NCBI RefSeq assembly: GCF_023238205.1
Contig: NZ_CP096659.1
Location: 1,178,001 to 1,242,000 of the forward strand
From: Halorussus limi
GTDB lineage: Archaea > Halobacteriota > Halobacteria > Halobacteriales > Haladaptataceae
Reading direction: 5' to 3'
Length of the DNA stretch: 64,000 nucleotides
Shown: one piece after another, positions 1 to 7,654 of the stretch
Layout: each line of letters starts with the position of its first letter
How positions within the stretch are numbered: the first letter of the stretch is position 1
Program-made: the position numbers and the translations under genes
The notes under the pieces: model-generated
Seen by the model: only the letters and a program-made list of their open reading frames with translations
The model's database searches: none
Told to the model about the DNA's origin: nothing

Positions 1-94
1 GTTCGTCAAGAAGTGAATATCGAGAAATGAGTCCCTCCCCATCCGGAGCAAAATTTTGGAGGTACGCTTGAGGAACGATATGCTCGTTGGCCAT
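1..94 (-). CDS. DUF4238-like protein, N-terminus only
   Basis: An ATG on the minus strand at 94 opens a frame that runs off the left edge. The visible 31 residues begin MANEHIVPQAYLQNFAPDG, which matches the N-terminal signature of the DUF4238 family (a start followed by H-x-V-P-Q-x-Y-L-x-N-F). DUF4238 proteins are of unknown biochemical function and are frequent in genomic islands and mobile elements. The C-terminal part, and whether the gene is intact, cannot be judged. An AT-richer stretch upstream (about 95-140) could hold its promoter. The assignment rests on the short but characteristic N-terminus. Confidence 0.65.
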   Translation of the reverse strand, partial: MANEHIVPQAYLQNFAPDGEGLISRYSLLDE

Positions 95-490
95 CTGATT
101 AACCAACCGGAAACCAACAGAATAAGCCTTACTGGCTCAATCAATAGATCTCGTATCGGTCAGTATGCAGGCGGATTTTCACGACCTATTCAGCTGTGGG
201 GTGGTGAAATAAATACTGTGACAAGCCTTCTATGACGCTCTGGCTCTTCACAGTACGAAGATGAATAGAGGGTCTTGATGCACCTCGGCTTTAGCTAGTT
301 GGTGTTGGTCTGGATCACGCACTTATAAAAGAACATCAACAATGGAATTTTGGTAATCGCCAGGTGATACAGGGATAGAATGACGACTTGGTTTTGAAAT
401 ACCCATATAAGTTTGATTACCAAGCTGTATTCCGCACTACGACTGAGTCTTACCAAGTGTATTTACGTATGAGGTTTATTATATCAAGAT
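95..490. other. AT-rich intergenic region of the element
   Basis: No credible gene is seen here on either strand; all ATG-initiated frames are shorter than about 10 codons. It holds an imperfect direct repeat (TTACCAAGCTGTATT at 417-431 and TTACCAAGTGTATTT at 450-464), which could be iteron-like or regulatory for the downstream small gene. Several TATA-like stretches are present, for example around 322-329 and 400-412. Confidence 0.4.
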
Positions 491-661
491 ATGAGTGATG
501 AGTCAGTGACCTCAACGAGCATTACCATAGAGATCGGCCCCCCAAAGTATCAGGCGACTATCGACAAACAAGCACGGAAAGCACTTGGAGTGGAAGGACA
601 ACAGTCAATTCTTCAGGCAGATTTAACTCTAAAGAGAGTCGGTGAGGGGGGTGACAGCTGA
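491..661 (+). CDS. Small AbrB/SpoVT-like protein
   Basis: This 56-residue ORF starts MSDESVTSTSITIEIGPP and continues with a region resembling the swapped-hairpin AbrB/MazE fold: a beta segment, then IDKQARKALGV, then a hydrophobic beta strand (SILQADLTLKRV). Haloarchaeal elements often carry such small AbrB-like proteins as antitoxin or copy-control regulators. It lies 169 bp upstream of the Rep gene on the same strand, so a role in controlling replication is plausible but is inference. No toxin gene is seen next to it. Its acidic composition and codon use match the surrounding element. Confidence 0.55.
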   Translation: MSDESVTSTSITIEIGPPKYQATIDKQARKALGVEGQQSILQADLTLKRVGEGGDS

Positions 662-688
662 ACCTGTTGCTGGATTCGGCGAGGGATC

Positions 689-708
689 GGGGGCGGGCCA
701 ACGCCCCC
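689..708 (+). other. GC-rich hairpin upstream of rep (candidate origin)
   Basis: GGGGGCG and CGCCCCC form a perfect 7-bp stem around the 6-nt loop GGCCAA. It stands out in an otherwise AT-rich intergenic region, 122 bp before the putative Rep start. HUH Rep proteins nick DNA at hairpin-associated double-strand origins, so this is a candidate nick site or a transcription terminator for the preceding small gene. No nick motif was identified. Confidence 0.4.
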
Positions 709-830
709 AGAACGCGGACTCACCTGCACCACAGAGTGGTCCTCGGTTGGTTCTTCGTCAACAGGCGCAATAGGACTTTCGTCCGACGTGACCTGAAGAC
801 CCGTAGTGGTATCTTGGAAGGTGATGAGCG

Positions 831-2420
831 GTGAGTGTCGATAATTTCGATAGTGACGGAACAGGAAGTCAACCATCAATTATCTATGCCTTTGATGGTG
901 GCGACGAAATCCGTGAACTCTCCCGTTCAGGATATGGTGAAGCTGGCCCATCACCAGGAGATGTTCTTGAACGGGAATCCACCCGATCAAACCCCACCGA
1001 ACGTTTACCGGAACTTGAACTACCTGGTAGCCGCGGTCTCAAAGAGGATGATTGTGGAGAAGAGATTCCTGTCTTCGCATGTAATCAATGTGGAAAGCCA
1101 AAATATCTCGGTCGGTGTTGTGCTTCACCAGTTTGTGAACGGGACTGGCCTGCTGCGGTGAAAAAGAAAGCAATCCGCTTATCCGGGAAACTTGATGCAT
1201 TGCGGCGTAAAGTCTACGCTAGTTATGATGGACAGAAGAATGTCGATTTTAACCATGTTGTGGCGTCGCTGCCTGATTTCCTCGTTGACTCTCAAAACCC
1301 AATGGAACGGGCTTACCTAGTACTGAAAACACTCCTCGAAGAGAATTGGCAGATCGAAGGTTTCGGGGCAATCTATCACCCATATCGGATTAAGAAGGAA
1401 TATAGAAAGGACCAGTACGAACACGATGGCGCAGAAGGTAATGGGGATATGACCTGGTCTGATGTCTTATCAAGTGAAGATCCCCTGGAGTATGTGAAGT
1501 ACTCTCCGCATTTTCACCTCTTCTTCCCTGCAGTCCGAAAGTCGTTTGACTATTTGGTTGCTGAAGCTGTTGCTAACCAGTCTGGTTGGGTCTTCCATCG
1601 AATTACCCAAGGGAACGACAGCAATATCTCAGTGGAGAATTTGGAAGATCTTGTTCACCAGGTGACCTATGCCTTCTCACACGCTGGTGTTAACGAGTGG
1701 TCCGCTGATCGTGCTGAGCTCACAAGCGTCATGAAAGGCAAGTTGCATAATATGAGTGTCTCTGACGAAATACACGCTGAGTGTCTGTCTCACTTCTGCG
1801 AGGCTGCACCGAACCTACTTGGGACACAGTTCGCTGATCTTGACGAGGCTACCTGTGATGCAGAAATTGCGGGCGGTCATACCAATAGGAATCAGCGCCC
1901 AGTCAAAAGTGAAGATGAGTCTGACGAAACCAGTTCTGAATCTCCGTCTGCACAGAAGAGTGGGGGTGTCGAAGAATCTGAAAGATCGGTGAAAGACGAT
2001 AAATGTGATGAAGAAAGTGAGATATCATCCACTGATAGTAGTGTTAACTCCTCGGAATCAAGTGAAACAGACCTGACTTCTATACCGGACAGAGACACCC
2101 AGACTTCATCCACAGAGACGTCAGGGTCCACTCCCCAACAGACCCCCACCGAATCTACTCCAGATGGTGGGAAGGGTGCTAGTGACTCCACACCAGAGTC
2201 TCCTTTTGTGGATCGAAGAGTACAGTGTGAGGGTGAATTGGTACCCATACGGGAGGCCGCGGAACTGCTTGACGATAGCGAGTGGTGTGCGAAAGCACCT
2301 CACGTCTCTGGCCTACGTACAGCGGTCAAAGAGTGGAGCCGGCGAACTAATGGAGAGGATCACTTGAGATGGGTTCGTGCTGGACAGAACCGTTCTCCAG
2401 CGGTGATTCAACTCTATTGA
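831..2420 (+). CDS. HUH-type replication initiator-like protein
   Basis: 529 residues starting at GTG 831, behind a strong Shine-Dalgarno (GGAAGGTGAT at 816-825). The frame is closed by a stop directly upstream, so this is the only sensible start. A Cys cluster near residues 84-102 (CNQCG...CC...C) resembles the zinc ribbon of haloarchaeal plasmid and virus Reps. It is followed by HVVASLP (142-148, HUH motif 1), SPHFHLF (225-231, with the HFH metal-binding motif 2), and VTYAFSHAGV (278-287), which resembles the catalytic Tyr motif 3. Residues 350-460 are a Ser/Thr/Glu/Asp-rich linker, then a short folded C-terminal domain (about 466-529). It would nick the element's origin for rolling-circle-type replication. 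The motif order supports the family; Tyr280 as nucleophile is inferred. Confidence 0.7.
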   Translation: MSVDNFDSDGTGSQPSIIYAFDGGDEIRELSRSGYGEAGPSPGDVLERESTRSNPTERLPELELPGSRGLKEDDCGEEIPVFACNQCGKPKYLGRCCASPVCERDWPAAVKKKAIRLSGKLDALRRKVYASYDGQKNVDFNHVVASLPDFLVDSQNPMERAYLVLKTLLEENWQIEGFGAIYHPYRIKKEYRKDQYEHDGAEGNGDMTWSDVLSSEDPLEYVKYSPHFHLFFPAVRKSFDYLVAEAVANQSGWVFHRITQGNDSNISVENLEDLVHQVTYAFSHAGVNEWSADRAELTSVMKGKLHNMSVSDEIHAECLSHFCEAAPNLLGTQFADLDEATCDAEIAGGHTNRNQRPVKSEDESDETSSESPSAQKSGGVEESERSVKDDKCDEESEISSTDSSVNSSESSETDLTSIPDRDTQTSSTETSGSTPQQTPTESTPDGGKGASDSTPESPFVDRRVQCEGELVPIREAAELLDDSEWCAKAPHVSGLRTAVKEWSRRTNGEDHLRWVRAGQNRSPAVIQLY

Positions 2421-2635
2421 TTCTCCCTCGGAGAGAGGCATCACTATCCTGAATAGTATGAACCGGAGAATTGAGGGTTGAAGACCCGTCCTGATGGTGC
2501 GATAACCTAAATGGTATTACGGTCAGTTGTCTTTCGGGAGTTTGGATTGGAGGTTGTCGCAATACTAATTGAATCTATAATTAGTCCATCATGCCTTAGA
2601 TGACTGGGAACCTTTCGGTGTCTGAAATCATCAAA
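2421..2635. other. Convergent intergenic region
   Basis: This lies between the ends of the Rep gene (plus strand) and the integrase gene (minus strand). It is AT-rich with short palindromic stretches such as CTCCCTCGGAGAGAG at 2423-2437, which may help termination. No gene is supported here. Confidence 0.35.
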
Positions 2636-3766
2636 TCAATCTGGGCCATACTGATGGAGGTGATCTAACCCAGATCGCGGATCGTCTTCAACATAAGTAT
2701 TCTCTGTCACTTTCACCGAAGAGTGGCCCATCAACTTCGAAACTTCCCAAAGCCCAGCATCAGTGTCATTGACCATGTAGGTTCCAAATCCGTGTCTGAT
2801 GCTGTGAGCGGTGACCAGCCATCGGTTTGGTTTCTTATTACCCTCACTATCAATTGGTGCATTGGCGTCTGCGTAGATTTGCCGATTAAACCCAGCTTCG
2901 TCAGCCGCTTGGATAGCAATCTTGTTAATTCGGTCCCCTGATAGTGGTGCACCCTTCTCACCAACCAAGAGTCGATCGTGGTCTGTTGTGGCTGATTTCT
3001 CGTCTCTGTAGCCGTTTTCTAACCATTCAACCAGTAAGCCGTCAAGCGATCGTTGGTAAGCTACCACTCGCTTCTTATCGTTCTTAGCGACGGACTCACG
3101 TACTGTGATCTCCCTTTCATCTTGGTCAATGTCACTGATTAATAAACCCGAAGCCTCCCCCCTCCGCATTCCCGTTTGCCAGAGGAGTCTAATGATGAGC
3201 TGATCTCGAATTCGGTGTCTCTTAACATTCTCCTCCATCTGTCTGATCTCATCTTGTGAGAGTGCGTATGTTTCCTCTTCTCCTAATTGACTGGATTGCT
3301 CCGAGCTCTTCGAGAATCCGAATATCTCATCCTTTCTGTCATTCCATCTCTCGAAAGGATTTGATTCCGCAGAATCCATCCTCACCAACCAGTCGTGAAA
3401 TGCGTAGATCCGATCCCATCGATATAGATCTGTTGTGCCATTAAATTTCGCAGCCAGCGCTTGACCAGTTGCGTTGGCTTGTGCGGGTTTCACGTCAACT
3501 GGCGATTCCACTTCGATCTCATCCAGCCAGTGATCGTACCACCTGAGATCTTGTTTGTAACGTCTGGTGCTGCCCTCGTCACGGAGGTCCGGATTATCGT
3601 TGTCTGTCCCCGTAACTAACTGTCCGATGTACTGTTCGATTAGGTCCCGGCAGTCTTCTACGTCCTTATATCTTGGAGGCAACTTAGGCACCCGATTCTT
3701 TATAGTATCGACGGACTGTACTTTTATCTGGATCTTCTTCGTTTGATCCTGCCGATAGTGATTCAT
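2636..3766 (-). CDS. Tyrosine recombinase / integrase
   Basis: A 376-residue site-specific recombinase that would integrate and excise the element. The N-terminal half is a SAM-like core-binding region. The catalytic domain shows TGMRRGE (Arg201), TAHSIRHGFG (His321 and Arg324), LMGHSSVKVTENTY (His347 and the nucleophile Tyr358). The frame is open up to 3940, but the ATG at 3766 (MNHYRQDQ) is preferred because upstream residues look non-coding and lie inside the neighbouring RHH gene; even so it overlaps that gene by 83 bp. The overlap suggests co-transcription with the RHH-like gene. It is intact, so the element may still be mobile. Confidence 0.9.
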   Translation of the reverse strand: MNHYRQDQTKKIQIKVQSVDTIKNRVPKLPPRYKDVEDCRDLIEQYIGQLVTGTDNDNPDLRDEGSTRRYKQDLRWYDHWLDEIEVESPVDVKPAQANATGQALAAKFNGTTDLYRWDRIYAFHDWLVRMDSAESNPFERWNDRKDEIFGFSKSSEQSSQLGEEETYALSQDEIRQMEENVKRHRIRDQLIIRLLWQTGMRRGEASGLLISDIDQDEREITVRESVAKNDKKRVVAYQRSLDGLLVEWLENGYRDEKSATTDHDRLLVGEKGAPLSGDRINKIAIQAADEAGFNRQIYADANAPIDSEGNKKPNRWLVTAHSIRHGFGTYMVNDTDAGLWEVSKLMGHSSVKVTENTYVEDDPRSGLDHLHQYGPD

Positions 3767-4391
3767 CCCCGACAGAGACTCTGGGTGAGGAATCAGATGT
3801 GGAATCTGTATGACTTGATGACCCCCCAATCGACAAATTGTCGTGTCTTGGGATATCTGCCTCTGCCTCTTCGGTTGTATCTTCAACGAATCCCACGTCA
3901 GGATAGTACTCCAACATTCGTGCACAGGCCCGCCTGACATCGGCGAGATCTTCGTCGAAATACTGTGCCCACACCTCCGGTGTTGAAATGGCTTGGGCTA
4001 AGGCTAGATCACTTGGCGTGTCGAATTGACCGACCTCATCAAAATCCGGCAGATCATTTCCTGTGGAATGAACCGGCAGTGAAGAATAGAGGTCACGTGC
4101 TAACCGGTCAATTTTATCGTCATTTGTGACGCTTGAATCAATGGATAGGACGTGCTCTTCAATCCGATCAAGTCGTTCTGCCAGTGGTGTTACTGACGTA
4201 TCCACAGCACGAATAATTTCGTCCTGATTGACTGTTGCCTCTTCATCTCCGCTGGTCATATATCGATACGCTGTAACCCGGAAAAGGCGGCTCAGGCTGT
4301 CGAATTCATTCTCTTCTCGTAGGAACTCCTCAAATTCCTCTCTCTCCTCTGGGGTGAGACGGATACCGACTATCTCGCTTCGTTCTGTCAT
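3684..4391 (-). CDS. Ribbon-helix-helix-like protein, integrase partner
   Basis: 235 residues from the ATG at 4391. The N-terminus (ERSEIVGIRLTPEEREEFEE, residues 3-22) has the pattern of a ribbon-helix-helix DNA-binding motif: a short beta strand, then two helices. A central helical segment around residues 60-85 (TSVTPLAERLDRIEEHV) looks coiled-coil. The tail is rich in Ser, Asp and Glu. The gene runs into the integrase by 83 bp. In haloarchaeal integrative elements a gene of this layout often sits directly before the integrase; a role as recombination directionality or transcription regulator is inferred. The frame is open to 4511, but the first 40 residues have no acidic bias. Confidence 0.55.
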   Translation of the reverse strand: MTERSEIVGIRLTPEEREEFEEFLREENEFDSLSRLFRVTAYRYMTSGDEEATVNQDEIIRAVDTSVTPLAERLDRIEEHVLSIDSSVTNDDKIDRLARDLYSSLPVHSTGNDLPDFDEVGQFDTPSDLALAQAISTPEVWAQYFDEDLADVRRACARMLEYYPDVGFVEDTTEEAEADIPRHDNLSIGGSSSHTDSTSDSSPRVSVGDESLSAGSNEEDPDKSTVRRYYKESGA

Positions 4392-4471
4392 CGTACTCTG
4401 GATTATGAACAGGAGTTTGTTAAACGCTCGTATTACGTCAAAAGGGAGAACCGCGTCATTTAAACTGCGCT

Positions 4472-4490
4472 GTGGACGCGTTCGGTCCAC
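4472..4490. promoter_or_regulatory. Inverted repeat upstream of the RHH-like gene
   Basis: GTGGAC and GTCCAC form a perfect 6-bp inverted repeat around GCGTTCG. It sits about 80 bp before the start of the RHH-integrase pair, at the composition boundary of the element. It could be an operator for the RHH protein or part of the attachment/recombination region. Confidence 0.35.
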
Positions 4491-4583
4491 GACAGCCACC
4501 AAACTGGACATTTTTCTCCGGGTAGCCCGATACCGGACGGTAAAGTACGTCTATTCGGTAGTTTGCTCGATACGTGGTGCGAG

Positions 4584-6047
4584 CTATTCAGTCACCCGCC
4601 GCGTCTTGGTTACGTTCTCGAACTCGAACCGCGCCCCACCAGCGGCGCTCTCCGCCACCGAACACTCCCACCCGTACACGTCCGCCATCTCTTGGACGAA
4701 CGTCAGTCCTAACCCCATCCCTCCCTCATTTTCCGAGGACGTGTATCCCGTCTCGAACACAGTCTTCTGTTCGTCTGGTTCGATACCGCGACCGTCGTCG
4801 GCCACGTAGAAGCCGGTCGGAAGGTCGCCGACCGTGACGGTGACGCTGGCCCCGCCATGTTCGACCGCGTTCTCGAAGAGATTCCGAAACAGATGGCGGA
4901 TGTACGTCTCGTCCACGTCTATCGTCAGGTCGGTCGTCACGTCCAGCGTCGCCTCGGACGTGTCCGACTCGTCCCACGCTTGCCGCGCTGCATCTGCAAG
5001 CCGCACCGGCGAACACTCGGAGACTGCCTCTCGGCCCCGTGCCACGAGTAGCAGGACCTCGATCATGTCTTCGATGCGGTCGAACGCTTCCGTGACGTAC
5101 TCCACCGCCTGTGGATGCTCCTCAGGTGAGAGCTGTTGGCTGTAAATTTGGCCGATGTTGACCGGGTTCCGAAGTTCGTGCGCGAGGAGACTCGCGAAAT
5201 TATCCAGCTGCTCGTTCTGACGTTCGAGTCGGCGTTCACGCTCGTTTCGCTCGGTCACGTCGCGCACGACACCGACCGTGTCGGGCGTGGTGTCCTCCGG
5301 CTCTGGAAGGGGTGCGACAGTCCATTCGACCTCGATTATCTCCCCGGACGCAGTTTGCAGCCTCGTCTCGTACATTTTCGAGCCGAAAGTCTCTCGTTCG
5401 AGGTCGCGCTCCACCTCCTCGCGTAGTGCCGCTGCGTTCTCCTTCTCGGCCATGACGAACGAGGCGGGCGAGCCGATAATTTCCTCGCGGTCGTACCCGA
5501 CGAGTTCGGTGTAGGCGTCGTTCACCAGTATGAAGCGGTTGTCTTCGTTGGTAACGAAGATGCCATCGTTGACGGTTTGGACGATGGTTTCGTAGCGTTC
5601 GAGTTCTTGGCTGTACTCTTCGGCGTCCACGGCTCTGGTCTGGGCCTGTCCATCGTGATACCCCATCCCGAGGCCGGCCACGCTCGCGAGTGCAGGGAGG
5701 ATGAGGAAGTTCGCGAGGGGGTCGTTTAGTTCGGTGATGACCGAGATGAACAGGAGGATACCGACCATGACTTCGATGGCGCGAACGCACCACCCGGCGA
5801 CGACGTGGTAGAGGTCAGGACGGACGTCGCTCTGTGAGAGCCGATAGCCACCGTAGGAGAGCGCGAGACCGCTTGCGCCGACGAGCAACGAAATCATCAA
5901 CACGTCGTTGACTCTTCTGTCGCCGACGGCTGGCGTGACTGGGAACGCGACGGCAATGGCGACGTAGAGTCCCCCGAGGGCGAGGACGACGCGGCGTCCA
6001 CCGACCTGCTCGATACCCCGTGCCAAGTACCCCATTGCTGTCTCCAA
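4584..6047 (-). CDS. PAS-domain sensor histidine kinase
   Basis: 487 residues. About four hydrophobic segments (roughly 20-40, 48-68, 83-105, 112-130) anchor it in the membrane. A PAS domain follows (about 152-270, with a PAC-like end at VGVVRDVTERNERE). The dimerisation domain carries the phospho-acceptor in LLAHELRNP (His290). The ATPase has the N box (NLFENAVEHG), G1 (DDGRGI) and G2 (GGMGLGLTF). Haloarchaeal kinases of this plan often act with stand-alone response regulators; none is adjacent, so partner and stimulus are unknown. Met5 is an alternative start. It is the first gene of normal chromosomal composition to the right of the mobile element and reads toward it. Confidence 0.9.
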   Translation of the reverse strand: METAMGYLARGIEQVGGRRVVLALGGLYVAIAVAFPVTPAVGDRRVNDVLMISLLVGASGLALSYGGYRLSQSDVRPDLYHVVAGWCVRAIEVMVGILLFISVITELNDPLANFLILPALASVAGLGMGYHDGQAQTRAVDAEEYSQELERYETIVQTVNDGIFVTNEDNRFILVNDAYTELVGYDREEIIGSPASFVMAEKENAAALREEVERDLERETFGSKMYETRLQTASGEIIEVEWTVAPLPEPEDTTPDTVGVVRDVTERNERERRLERQNEQLDNFASLLAHELRNPVNIGQIYSQQLSPEEHPQAVEYVTEAFDRIEDMIEVLLLVARGREAVSECSPVRLADAARQAWDESDTSEATLDVTTDLTIDVDETYIRHLFRNLFENAVEHGGASVTVTVGDLPTGFYVADDGRGIEPDEQKTVFETGYTSSENEGGMGLGLTFVQEMADVYGWECSVAESAAGGARFEFENVTKTRRVTE

Positions 6048-6266
6048 GCTACTAAGGGGTCATGATGGTTGTGATTTCCTTCCTGCGACCTCGATTCAGT
6101 TACGTCTCCACGTTACGGGGAGGCCACAGCTAAATTACGCCCGAGTGAGAAGAACCCGCTCCGACTATATTAAAATCGAATTCGATTTTTTACGTCTCTC
6201 CGGTCGAACAGCGGCGGCGCTACGGACACCACCTTTACCGTCGTCCTCCGCGTCACGGGCTAGCCT
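6048..6266. promoter_or_regulatory. Divergent intergenic region with 18-bp palindrome
   Basis: This separates the kinase gene (minus) from a small plus-strand gene. At 6172-6189 lies a perfect 18-bp palindrome, AAAATCGAATTCGATTTT, immediately after a TATA-like CTATATTAA (6165-6173). An operator bound by a dimeric regulator is plausible; whether it serves the plus- or minus-strand gene is unknown. Confidence 0.45.
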
Positions 6267-6527
6267 ATGACGGGTGGACCCGACGATTCGACTCGAACGA
6301 TGAGAGACGCCTTCCGCGTCTGGAACTTCGACGCGACCGAGCGCGAGGTCGTCCTCCGCAGTTCCGACGACCAGTACGTCGCCGTGCCGCTCCCGGACGG
6401 GGACGAGGACTTGTTCGAGCGACTGGCCACGTCGTCGGGGACTGTGGAGGCGACGCTGGTGGAGCGCGGGGGAGACGGCTCCTCGTGGCGGGTGGACGAG
6501 ATTCACGCCGTCGACGAGGGTTCGTAG
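6267..6527 (+). CDS. Small conserved-looking protein, function unknown
   Basis: 86 residues, starting MTGGPDDSTR; a later ATG at 6300 (Met12) would give a shorter form that begins at the folded region. The sequence has alternating hydrophobic/acidic beta-strand patterns (REVVLRSSDDQYVAVPLPDG and SSWRVDEIHAVDEG), suggesting a small all-beta acidic cytoplasmic protein. No Cys, no membrane segment, no recognised motif. It is transcribed away from the histidine kinase and lies 93 bp upstream of the prepilin peptidase gene, which has its own TATA-like box. I do not recognise the family. Confidence 0.6.
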   Translation: MTGGPDDSTRTMRDAFRVWNFDATEREVVLRSSDDQYVAVPLPDGDEDLFERLATSSGTVEATLVERGGDGSSWRVDEIHAVDEGS

Positions 6528-6620
6528 GCGGCCGGTCGCCCCGCGTCGGCCGGACGACACTCCCTCGTACATTTATATAGGAAGGCGAAACAAACCTCGG
6601 TCACGGAGAGATACTACGCC

Positions 6621-7634
6621 GTGGCTTCCCCCATCGACGCCTCGATACCCGACCTCCTGCGACTGCTCGTCGTCCCCGTCTTCGGTTGGGCCGCGCTACG
6701 CGACGTGAAGACCCGCCGCGTACCGAACCGGACGTGGTACCCCCTCGCCGCGCTGGCGGTCGTCCTGTTGGCGGTCGAGGGCTGGCAAGCGTGGACCGGC
6801 ACCGCCTACGAGACCCGAGCGTTCGCGCTCCGGACCGCCATCAGCCTCGGCTTCGTCGCGCCGCTCGTCGTCGCCTTCTGGTGGTTCCGGGCGTTCGGCG
6901 GCGCGGACGCGAAGGCGTTTCTCGTCGTCGCCGCGCTGTTCCCCACGTTCCCGACCTACGAGGCGTTCGGGTGGGTCCTCCCCCACCAGCGGACCGCGGT
7001 CGGCGTGTTCTCGCTGACGATTCTGACCAACACCGTGTTGCTCGGCGCGCTCTATCCGCTGGCCGTCCTCGGCCGGAACGCGGTCGCCGGGCGGTTCTCG
7101 TCGGTGATGGTCGTCGGCAAGCCGGTGTCGTGGCGCGCCGCGGCCGAGGAACACGGCCGCCTGCTGGAGACGCCCGAGGGCGTGACCCGCAACGGCGTGG
7201 ACTTGGACGCGGTGCGGATGTACCTCCGGTGGCGCGGCCTGACGCTGGCGGAGTTGCGCGAGCGCCCCGACCGTTTCCGGGACCCCGCCACCCTGCCGGC
7301 GGAACCGAATCCGCCCGGCGACGGGTCGGTCGGCGTCGAAGACCTCCGGGCCGACGGCGGCGAACTCGAAGCACCGGCGGAGACCGTCGCCGAGGAGGAC
7401 GCGCCCGCCGACGACCCGTGGGGCGCGGCGGCGTTCCTCGACGACATCGACCACGGCGCCTACGGCACGACCCCCGAGGGCCTGCGCGACGGACTCGACG
7501 TGCTGGTCAGCGCCGAGGAGGTCTGGGTCTCGCCGGGCATCCCGTTCGTCGTTCCGCTGTTCGTCGGGACCGTCGTGGCGCTGACCTACGGCGACATGCT
7601 GTTCGGCGCGATGGCGGTCTTCGGTCTGGCGTGA
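6621..7634 (+). CDS. pibD: Type IV prepilin/preflagellin peptidase (A24)
   Basis: 337 residues from GTG 6621, with a TATA-like ATTTATATA at 6571-6579. It belongs to the aspartic A24 membrane peptidases that cleave class III signal peptides of archaeal pilins and archaellins. The two catalytic motifs are visible: RDVKTRRVPN (Asp28) and FGGADAK (Asp96, a GxGD variant). There are about six membrane segments: four in the first ~150 residues, and a C-terminal pair around 290-335. Between them lies a long hydrophilic loop (about 165-290) that is typical of haloarchaeal forms. No pilin genes are adjacent, as expected for an enzyme serving many pilin loci. Confidence 0.85.
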   Translation: MASPIDASIPDLLRLLVVPVFGWAALRDVKTRRVPNRTWYPLAALAVVLLAVEGWQAWTGTAYETRAFALRTAISLGFVAPLVVAFWWFRAFGGADAKAFLVVAALFPTFPTYEAFGWVLPHQRTAVGVFSLTILTNTVLLGALYPLAVLGRNAVAGRFSSVMVVGKPVSWRAAAEEHGRLLETPEGVTRNGVDLDAVRMYLRWRGLTLAELRERPDRFRDPATLPAEPNPPGDGSVGVEDLRADGGELEAPAETVAEEDAPADDPWGAAAFLDDIDHGAYGTTPEGLRDGLDVLVSAEEVWVSPGIPFVVPLFVGTVVALTYGDMLFGAMAVFGLA

Positions 7635-7654
7635 AAGACGCGAAAAACAGAGGT

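Larger units (their letters stand above)
1..4500. mobile_element. Integrated plasmid/provirus-like element (partial)
   Basis: This stretch is clearly poorer in GC than the rest of the window and uses A/T-ending codons freely. It holds typical mobile-element functions: a putative HUH-type Rep, a tyrosine integrase, a ribbon-helix-helix-like gene, an AbrB-like gene and a DUF4238 gene. From about 4500 onward the sequence becomes ordinary GC-rich haloarchaeal chromosome. The left end lies outside the window. No tRNA gene or direct-repeat att site was recognised at the right end, so that boundary is only a composition-based estimate. Haloarchaeal pleolipovirus proviruses and their plasmid relatives carry similar Rep plus integrase sets, which is the basis for the comparison. 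Confidence 0.75.

Noticed and set aside
613-879. 88-codon open frame on the minus strand
   Set aside because: It overlaps the AbrB-like gene, the GC hairpin and the Rep start; no promoter or recognisable motif, and the plus-strand genes explain the sequence better.
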